This document shows positions 29,731 to 35,448 of a DNA stretch of 35,448 nucleotides, in pieces (the stretch's first letter is position 1; every line of letters begins with the position of its first letter). This stretch comes from Methylocystis suflitae (GTDB taxonomy: Bacteria > Pseudomonadota > Alphaproteobacteria > Rhizobiales > Beijerinckiaceae). Below the pieces are notes generated by a model, which was not told where the DNA came from, searched no databases, and was given only the letters and a program-made list of their open reading frames with translations. The position numbers and the translations under genes were made by a program. The stretch lies in assembly GCF_024448135.1 (NCBI RefSeq), contig NZ_JAMRYX010000077.1:1-35448 (forward strand), written 5' to 3'.

Positions 29731-32202
29731 ATGAATAAAATGGCCGACTCCACCATTTCCACAGAGAAAAAGCCGGCGCATTCGGCCTTCGGGAAATTTA
29801 TTCGTTTTTTCAATGAGGTGGGCATCGCCGACGTGCCGCTGGTGGGCGGCAAGAACGCCTCGCTTGGCGAAATGTACCGGGAGCTGACGGCGAAAAACAT
29901 CCTGGTGCCCAATGGGTTCGCCGTCACCGCCGAAGCCTATCGCTATACGCTCGATGAAGCGGGCGTCTGGACCGCGCTTAAAGAGGCGCTCGACGGATTG
30001 AACCCGTCTGACGTCGATGATCTCGCCAAGCGCGCCGCGCGCGCCCGCGACATCGTTTATGGCGCGCAGACGCCCCCGGATGTCGAAGCCGAAATTCGCA
30101 GCGCCCTCGCCCGCCTCACCGACGAATACGGACCCGATTTGACGGTCGCCGTGCGCTCGTCGGCGACGGCGGAAGATTTGCCGAGCGCAAGTTTCGCCGG
30201 ACAACATGACACCTATCTCAATGTGCGCGGCCCCGCCGCCGTTCTCGACGCTATCCGTCATTGCTTTGCGAGCCTGTTCACCGACCGCGCCATCCGCTAT
30301 CGCATCGACAACGGATTCGATCACTTCAAAGTGTTCAACTCCGTCGGCGTGATGAAAATGGTGCGCTCGGATTTGGCGGCGTCAGGCGTCGTCTTCACGA
30401 TCGACACGGAAAGCGGATTCGAGGACGTTGTCTTCATCACCGGCGCCTACGGCCTCGGCGAAAACGTGGTGCAAGGCGCCGTCGACCCGGACGAATTCTA
30501 CGTCTTCAAGCCCACCTATAGGCAGGGCAAGCGCGCTATTTTGAAGCGCGCGCTCGGGGCGAAAAAAATCAGGATGGTCTTTTCGGACCGGGGTCGGACG
30601 ACGACGCGCAACATCCCCACCGACGCCAAGGAAAGAGAGAAATTCTGCATCTGCGACGAAGAGGCGCTGACGCTCGCCGGCCAGGCGATTGAGATCGAGA
30701 ACCACTATAGCGCCAAAGCCGGCGCGCGCCGCCCCATGGACATCGAATGGGCCAAGGATGGTCTCGACGGCCAGCTCTACATCGTTCAAGCCCGCCCGGA
30801 AACCGTCGCGTCCCGCCGCGACCGAAACATCGCTGAAATCTACAAGGTGACGAAGCACGGCGCCGTGAAAGTCGAAGGACGTGCGGTCGGCGCAAAGATC
30901 GCCAGCGGCAAGGCGCGCGTGATCGAGCGCGCCAGCGAGCTTTCAACATTCGTTCCCGGCGAGATCCTCGTCGCCGATACGACGTCGCCCGACTGGGGCA
31001 CGGTGATGAAATCGGCCGCCGCCATCGTGACGAACCGCGGCGGTCGCACGTGCCATGCGGCCATCGTCGCGCGCGAACTTGGCATTCCGGCAATCGTCGG
31101 CACGGATGCGGCGACGCGACTCATTCGCACCGGCGACATGATCTCGGTGAGCTGCGCCGAGGGCGACGTCGGAAAGGTCTACGAAGGGCCCATCGCGTTC
31201 GAGGTGGAGCGCGTCGATCTTTCAACTCTGACGACACCCGCCACGCATGTGATGATGAACGTCGGCAATCCCGATATCGCCTTCGGCCTTGCGGCGTTGC
31301 CGAACGACGGCGTCGGCCTCGCGCGCATGGAGTTCATCATTGCGGACTCGATCAAGGCGCATCCCATGGCGCTCGTTCACCCGGAACGGCTCGGAGCCCG
31401 GGAGCGCGCCGAAATTGCGAGGCTGACCGCAAATTATGCGAGCCCCAGCGAATTCTTCGTGAAGCGCCTGTCCGAAGGCGTCGGCACGATCGCAGCGGCG
31501 TTTTATCCAAAGCCTGTCGTCGTGCGCATGTCCGACTTCAAGAGCAATGAATACGCCTCATTGCTCGGCGGAGAGGTTTTCGAAATGCAGGAAGCCAATC
31601 CGATGATTGGCTTTCGCGGCGCGTCGCGCTATGCGCACCCTGCTTACCGGGAAGGTTTTGCGCTCGAATGCGCCGCGATGACCCGCGTGCGCGACGAGAT
31701 GGGTCTGACCAACATCAAGCTGATGATTCCCTTCTGCCGCCGGATTGAAGAAGCGGAGAAGGTCATTGCGCTGATGCGCGAACTCGGTCTCGAACGCGGC
31801 AAGAACGGGCTCGAGATTTACGTCATGTGCGAAATTCCAAACAATGTCATGCTTATCGATCAATTCTCCAAACATTTCGATGGTTTTTCGATCGGCTCAA
31901 ACGATCTGACGCAACTGACGCTCGGCGTCGATCGCGACTCCGAAATCGTCGCCTTCGACTTCGACGAGCGCGACGAGGGCGTGAAGGAGATCATTCGTTT
32001 GGCGGTCGAAGGGGCCAAGCGTAACGGGCGGCACTGCGGCATATGCGGCCAGGCGCCCTCCGATTATCCGGAGATCGCTGAATTCCTCGTGCGCTTGGGA
32101 ATCGATTCGATCAGCCTCAATCCCGACACGGTTTTGCAGACCACAAGACGCATCGTCGACTTGGAGAAGCGTCTGGGTCGAGAGCCGCGAAAGACGGATT
32201 GA
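29731..32202 (+). CDS. ppsA: Phosphoenolpyruvate synthase
   Basis: This 823-residue enzyme converts pyruvate, ATP and water to PEP, AMP and phosphate for gluconeogenesis. The N-terminal ATP-grasp domain starts VGGKNASLGEMYREL and includes AVRSSATAEDLPSASFAGQHDTYLN. The swivelling phosphohistidine domain has His442 in GGRTCHAAIVARELGIPAIVG. The C-terminal PEP-binding barrel has GFRGASRY, IGSNDLTQLTLGVDRDS and the catalytic Cys in HCGICGQAPSD. Length and motifs fit PEP synthase rather than pyruvate phosphate dikinase. The ATG at 29731 follows AAAAGAG. The antiporter gene follows 104 nt later on the same strand. Context suggests growth on substrates entering below pyruvate, such as C1, C2 or C3 compounds (inference). 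Confidence 0.96.
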   Translation: MNKMADSTISTEKKPAHSAFGKFIRFFNEVGIADVPLVGGKNASLGEMYRELTAKNILVPNGFAVTAEAYRYTLDEAGVWTALKEALDGLNPSDVDDLAKRAARARDIVYGAQTPPDVEAEIRSALARLTDEYGPDLTVAVRSSATAEDLPSASFAGQHDTYLNVRGPAAVLDAIRHCFASLFTDRAIRYRIDNGFDHFKVFNSVGVMKMVRSDLAASGVVFTIDTESGFEDVVFITGAYGLGENVVQGAVDPDEFYVFKPTYRQGKRAILKRALGAKKIRMVFSDRGRTTTRNIPTDAKEREKFCICDEEALTLAGQAIEIENHYSAKAGARRPMDIEWAKDGLDGQLYIVQARPETVASRRDRNIAEIYKVTKHGAVKVEGRAVGAKIASGKARVIERASELSTFVPGEILVADTTSPDWGTVMKSAAAIVTNRGGRTCHAAIVARELGIPAIVGTDAATRLIRTGDMISVSCAEGDVGKVYEGPIAFEVERVDLSTLTTPATHVMMNVGNPDIAFGLAALPNDGVGLARMEFIIADSIKAHPMALVHPERLGARERAEIARLTANYASPSEFFVKRLSEGVGTIAAAFYPKPVVVRMSDFKSNEYASLLGGEVFEMQEANPMIGFRGASRYAHPAYREGFALECAAMTRVRDEMGLTNIKLMIPFCRRIEEAEKVIALMRELGLERGKNGLEIYVMCEIPNNVMLIDQFSKHFDGFSIGSNDLTQLTLGVDRDSEIVAFDFDERDEGVKEIIRLAVEGAKRNGRHCGICGQAPSDYPEIAEFLVRLGIDSISLNPDTVLQTTRRIVDLEKRLGREPRKTD

Positions 32203-32306
32203 CCGGTCCGGCGCGTCTTTGCATTCATTCAAATCGCATCCACCCTCGGCGCCCGCGCCAGGCGTCGATCGACTGTGGCGCACGTCGCCCAATAAAGGAA
32301 AAGCAA

Positions 32307-33377
32307 ATGAGCGCAGCCGCCAACCGGAAAGTCCTCGCGACGATGGCTCCAGCGGCCGGACTTGTGGGCGTCGCCGCGGCGCTGCATTTTGCGCAAGCCG
32401 GTCCCATTGTAAATTTCATCGCCTCGGCTTTGGCCCTGGCGATCGTCGCCCATGTGATTGGCGAAGCCACCGATCAGCTTGGCAATCACCTCTCGCCGGC
32501 GGCGACGGGCATCGTTCAGTCGGCGGTCGGCAATCTTCCCGAACTATTCGTCTGCATCTTCGCGCTCCGGGCCGGGCTGCTGACCGTCGTGCAGGCTTCG
32601 CTGATCGGCTCCATTCTGTCGAATGCGCTTCTTGTCCTGGGCCTCGCTTTTATCAGCGGCGGTTGGCGCCTCGGCGTTCTTCACTTCGAAAGTCAGACCC
32701 CGCGAATGATCGCGACGCTGCTTCTATTGGCGGTGTCGGCGCTGGTGCTGCCGACGCTCGCACAGGAGCTGCATCTGCCGAGCGGCGCCCATGAGCAGGA
32801 GCTCGCCATCGTCTGCGCAGTCGTGCTGCTTTTCGTTTTTGTCGTGCTCACCCATGCGATGCTCAGCCAGGGGCAGCGCGCGCTGCCGGCCGAGACCCAT
32901 GCGCGCGTGCATGCATGGTCGCTCGGCGCCGCGATCGGCGTTCTCGCGGCTTGCGGCGGCGCCGCCGCCTTCGTATCCGACTGGTTCGTCGACGCGCTCG
33001 GTCCAGCGATCGAAACGCTGGGCGTCAGCGAAGCTTTTTCCGGCCTCGTGATCGTCGCCATCGCCGGCAACGCCGTCGAAAACGTCGTCGGCATTCGGCT
33101 CGCGGCTCAGGGCAAGGCCGATCTCGCAGTCAGCGTTATTCTGAACTCTGCGCTTCAGGTCGCCGTCGCGCTCATTCCAATTCTGGTGCTCGTCAGCTTT
33201 GCGATGGGCGGCGCGGCGCCGTTCACGCTCGCCATCCCGCCGATTCTTGCAGTGGCGCTGTTTCTATCCGTGCTCGTCGTCACGGTTGTCACCGTCGACG
33301 GCCGGGCGGACATGGTCGACGGGGCCGCGCTTGTTGGTCTTTACGTCATCGTCGCGACGATCTTCTGGTGGGGTTAG
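32307..33377 (+). CDS. Ca2+/H+ (cation/proton) antiporter, CaCA superfamily
   Basis: The 356-residue integral membrane protein has about 11 spans in two homologous halves. The family's alpha repeats are visible as SAVGNLPELFVCIFALRAGLL near residue 75 and AIAGNAVENVVGIRLAAQGKADLAVSVILNSALQVA near residue 255; each G-N-x-x-E supplies the ion-binding Glu. This fits the CAX/ChaA group, which exports Ca2+ (or Na+/K+) in exchange for protons. The acidic loop between the halves is short. The ATG at 32307 has AAAGGAAAAG upstream; an open frame reaching back into ppsA is not used. Ion preference cannot be read from sequence alone. Confidence 0.92.
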   Translation: MSAAANRKVLATMAPAAGLVGVAAALHFAQAGPIVNFIASALALAIVAHVIGEATDQLGNHLSPAATGIVQSAVGNLPELFVCIFALRAGLLTVVQASLIGSILSNALLVLGLAFISGGWRLGVLHFESQTPRMIATLLLLAVSALVLPTLAQELHLPSGAHEQELAIVCAVVLLFVFVVLTHAMLSQGQRALPAETHARVHAWSLGAAIGVLAACGGAAAFVSDWFVDALGPAIETLGVSEAFSGLVIVAIAGNAVENVVGIRLAAQGKADLAVSVILNSALQVAVALIPILVLVSFAMGGAAPFTLAIPPILAVALFLSVLVVTVVTVDGRADMVDGAALVGLYVIVATIFWWG

Positions 33378-33540
33378 CCCGCCCCTGGCGACAACGTGAC
33401 GTCTTCCCAATTCTACTTTTTTCCGGCCGCTAAGGGATGAGCGCGGTCGCTCCCGCCCTATATCTCTCGACCTGAAGACGCCGCGGAGCCGATGCGGCTT
33501 GGCGTCGTGCGGGAAACAGATCGCGGCGCGGGAGGGACTC

Positions 33541-34035
33541 ATGAAAACAAGAATAGCGATCGTCGTCGCTGGCGTCCTCGCCTGCGGCGGAGCGGCCCAG
33601 GGCGGCGCAGTTGAAGCGCATCGCGTGTTTCTTCCGCAGAACATGAAATGGGAGCTGGCGCCGAGTTCGCTGCCGGGCGGCGCTGAAATGGCGGTGCTGT
33701 ACGGAGATCCAAGCCGAGAAGGCGACTTCGTCGTCAGGATCAAAGCGCCGAAAGGATACCGCGTGCCGCCACACACGCATTCCAAGGCGGAACTCGTCAC
33801 GATCATCTCCGGCGCCTTCAGTTTCGGTCGAGGACAGGCGGCCGACCGCGCCACGGTCGAAAAGCTACCGGCGGGAAGCTTCATTTCCATGCCTGCCGGC
33901 GTGCTGCATTATGTTTTCGTCGACGAGGACTCAGTGCTCCAGATCAACGCCACCGGTCCTTGGCAGATCGACTATTACGATCCGAAAGACGACCCGCGGC
34001 TGAATATCGCGCCTGCGGGAGCGCCTGTGCGCTAA
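33541..34035 (+). CDS. Secreted cupin-domain protein
   Basis: The 164-residue protein has a signal peptide of about 23 residues. A single cupin barrel follows: PPHTHSKAELVTIISGAFSFG supplies two His and a Glu of cupin motif 1, and PAGSFISMPAGVLHYVF is motif 2 with the third His. A bound metal in the periplasm is therefore likely. The C-terminal block LQINATGPWQIDYYDPKDDPR is typical of small DUF4437-like secreted cupins. GGGAGGGA lies just before the ATG at 33541. The substrate is unknown. Confidence 0.88.
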   Translation: MKTRIAIVVAGVLACGGAAQGGAVEAHRVFLPQNMKWELAPSSLPGGAEMAVLYGDPSREGDFVVRIKAPKGYRVPPHTHSKAELVTIISGAFSFGRGQAADRATVEKLPAGSFISMPAGVLHYVFVDEDSVLQINATGPWQIDYYDPKDDPRLNIAPAGAPVR

Positions 34036-34056
34036 ACGGAAACGCTTCAAAGAAAA

Positions 34057-34090
34057 CGGCTCGCGCCTTTACATCCGAGGTCGCGAGCCG
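34057..34090. terminator. Hairpin after the cupin gene
   Basis: CGGCTCGCG (34057-34065) and CGCGAGCCG (34082-34090) form a perfect 9-bp stem around 16 nt, 21 bp after the cupin stop codon. No T tract follows, so intrinsic termination is uncertain. The rest of the gap up to 34274 shows no gene. Confidence 0.5.
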
Positions 34091-34274
34091 CTCCGTATAG
34101 GGCTGCCGCTGATGGCGGCCGCCTCGAAAGAAAACGTAGGCCAACGGCAATTCAAAGCAAGCCGGGCCTTACCGCTCTCATCCGCGCCAGAACTCGCGAG
34201 GAACATTATTCGAGCGCGAGCGTTGCGCTTTGAAACTGTCGCGCAAGTGGCGCGCGGACAAGCGGAGTTCAGCC

Positions 34275-34430
34275 ATGCTCTCGACCGTTCTCATCGTCAT
34301 TCTGCTGTTGTTGCTTATCGGCGCCTTGCCGACTTGGCCCTATAGCTCGCAATGGGGATATGGCCCCGGCGGCATCGTCGGCGCCTTGCTCGCTATTGTC
34401 GTCGTGATGGCGCTCATCGGCAGGCTGTAG
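34275..34430 (+). CDS. DUF3309 family small membrane protein
   Basis: The 51-residue protein has two hydrophobic segments joined by the family's hallmark loop: LLLLIGALPTWPYSSQWGYGPGGIVG. Its short length, the GALPTWPxS..WGYGPxG core and the Gly-Arg-Leu end match DUF3309 proteins, common in Hyphomicrobiales and of unknown role, perhaps stress-related. GGAG lies 8 nt before the ATG at 34275; an earlier in-frame start at 34230 lacks family similarity. Confidence 0.9.
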   Translation: MLSTVLIVILLLLLIGALPTWPYSSQWGYGPGGIVGALLAIVVVMALIGRL

Positions 34431-34912
34431 CAGCTTCAGGCATCGGCTCGGCCGCCTGACCATAGTCTGTGCGCGTTTGTTAGACGTCAGCAGCGCTTAT
34501 CCTGTTAGGCGCGCTCGCGCTCATCCCTACTTGGCGTCGGCGCAACAATCAGCATGTCGCGCCCGGCGATGTCATCGCGCTTTAAACGCGCGCGTCCCAT
34601 CTTGCCTATATCGATTCTACGCTCTGACGTTCCGTCACAGCGACGATCATCCCGCTCGCTTGGCGTTTGCGCCGCGTCCGGATCGGCGCTTCGAACGCCG
34701 CGCCTGCGCATTGAGCCGTGCTCGACTGGCTTTTTTCGGCGCCGGATCGCTCCGACGCGAAGCCGCGCCCGTTCGGCTCGGGCGCGATCCGCTGTGCGCA
34801 AATATTCTTGTGACTGGCCAAGGGATTCCCTGCGGGGTTACTTTTTGTATTTTTCGCCATTAAAGTCCCGCCGCGCGGCTAAGTTCCCGCACCCATCGAT
34901 TGGAGTTCGATA
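34431..34912. other. Long gap without a secure gene
   Basis: These 482 bases lie between the DUF3309 gene and the DUF992 gene. Apart from the doubtful minus-strand frame at 34606-34860 I see no gene. The right-hand part (about 34800-34862) is AT-richer, with GGTTACTTTTTGTATTTTTC, and may hold a promoter. Confidence 0.5.
34606..34860 (-). CDS. Doubtful small basic protein
   Basis: An 84-residue frame begins MAKNTKSNPAGNPLASHKNI with GGGAC just upstream of its ATG. Its first codons have the lower GC of a genuine gene start, but the rest is Arg/Ser/Ala-rich like antisense noise, and I recognise no family. Another minus-strand frame overlaps its 3' half and ends GRDMLIVAPTPSRDERERA. A decayed gene spanning both frames is possible. 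Treat as unproven. Confidence 0.2.
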   Translation of the reverse strand: MAKNTKSNPAGNPLASHKNICAQRIAPEPNGRGFASERSGAEKSQSSTAQCAGAAFEAPIRTRRKRQASGMIVAVTERQSVESI

Positions 34913-35448
34913 ATGTCTCATTCCTCGCTCGGCCGCGCGATTTGCGCGATGTCTTTCATCGCGCTGTCGTCCAGCGTCGCCACGGCTCAATCCGTGCAAG
35001 TCGGCACCCTTCTCTGCCATGTCTCCGGCGGCGTCGGCATGATCATCATGGAGAATCAGGCGCTCGACTGCGTGTACACGGACGCTAAAGGCAGCCCGCC
35101 CCAGCATTACATCGGCAGGCTGACCAACGTCGGCGCCAATATCGGCATCAGCGGTCCGGGCCAGATGATTTGGACGGTTCTCGCGGCCACGAACAGCGTG
35201 GCGCCTGGCGCGCTGGCCGGAGACTATGTCGGCGCGGAAGGGTCGGTCGCAGTCGGCGCCGGCGCCGGCGGCGCGGTCCTTGTCGGCGGCTCGAACAAGA
35301 CCATCTCCCTGCAGCCCGTGTCCGTCTCCCTTGGCACCGGCCTCAATGTTTCCGCCGGCATCGGCAATGTCAGCCTGCAATATATGCCGGTGACCCCGCC
35401 GCCGCCGCCGCCCGCGCCGGCCGCCAAGCCGAAGAAAACCCGCGCACA
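34913..35448 (+). CDS. DUF992 family secreted protein (cut by window end)
   Basis: At least 178 residues are visible with no stop codon before the window ends. A signal peptide (about 1-25, ending ATA) is followed by VQVGTLLCHVSGGVGMIIMENQALDCVYTD, HYIGRLTNVGANIGISG and GALAGDYVGAEGSVAVGAGAGGAVLVGGSNKTISLQPVSVSLGTGLNVSAGI. Together these are diagnostic of DUF992, a periplasmic or envelope family of unknown function in Hyphomicrobiales. Two Cys (in TLLCHV and LDCVYT) may pair. The tail runs into PPPPPPAPAAKPKKTRA, a Pro/Lys extension that may be near the natural end. GGAG lies 8 nt before the ATG. Confidence 0.9.
   Translation, partial: MSHSSLGRAICAMSFIALSSSVATAQSVQVGTLLCHVSGGVGMIIMENQALDCVYTDAKGSPPQHYIGRLTNVGANIGISGPGQMIWTVLAATNSVAPGALAGDYVGAEGSVAVGAGAGGAVLVGGSNKTISLQPVSVSLGTGLNVSAGIGNVSLQYMPVTPPPPPPAPAAKPKKTRA

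Noticed and set aside
34505-34801. Second minus-strand frame in the 34.4-34.9 kb gap
   Set aside because: It is highly Arg-rich without a ribosome site. Only its final residues look protein-like, so it is mentioned only as a possible remnant beside the doubtful frame at 34606-34860.

Overview
The window looks like chromosome of a high-GC alphaproteobacterium of the order Hyphomicrobiales (Rhizobiales). The supporting markers are an Irr-type Fur regulator, a class I polyhydroxyalkanoate (PHA) synthase, small DUF3309 and DUF992 proteins, a GCG/CRPN-type secreted peptide and a fused cytochrome oxidase subunit I+III. A Methylocystaceae/Beijerinckiaceae-like organism is my best guess. That guess is inference, because no methane or methanol oxidation gene lies in the window. 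No tRNA, rRNA, CRISPR array, phage or intact transposase was seen.

Layout, left to right. 0-9 kb: an M3 oligoendopeptidase, an unknown membrane protein, an MltB-type lytic transglycosylase, irr, a periplasmic peroxiredoxin, PHA synthase with a possible PhaR site, and dihydrolipoamide dehydrogenase. 9-12.6 kb: a large membrane-anchored alpha/beta hydrolase of unknown role, then rpmI-rplT with a structured leader and a clear terminator. 12.9-18.9 kb: a glycine-amidinotransferase homologue converging on a Gdx/SugE-type guanidinium exporter, then pirin, a hybrid histidine kinase and comM. 19-24.4 kb: a small secreted peptide and a surface module. The module has a trimeric autotransporter built from 28 exact 14-residue units, a secreted protein 3 nt behind it, and a divergent methyltransferase of the type that methylates outer-membrane autotransporter proteins in Rickettsia. 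24.5-28.8 kb: an MgtC-like protein and a cytochrome oxidase cluster (ctaG, fused I+III, small membrane protein) without subunit II. 28.9-35.4 kb: a coiled-coil protein, PEP synthase, a cation/proton antiporter, a secreted cupin, DUF3309 and a DUF992 protein cut by the window end.

Two families of short palindromic intergenic elements occur. One, about 113 bp, is present three times (one cut by the window edge). Its inverted ends carry TAG, which serves as the stop codon of the adjoining gene four times. In the pirin/kinase copy the element runs exactly from one stop codon to the other, which fits insertion of a mariner-type MITE at a TA inside overlapping stop codons. The other family, about 110 bp, is present twice, both times between convergent genes.

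The items most worth following are the stop-codon-targeting element, the autotransporter/methyltransferase pair with its higher-order repeat, and the amidinotransferase/guanidinium-exporter pair.
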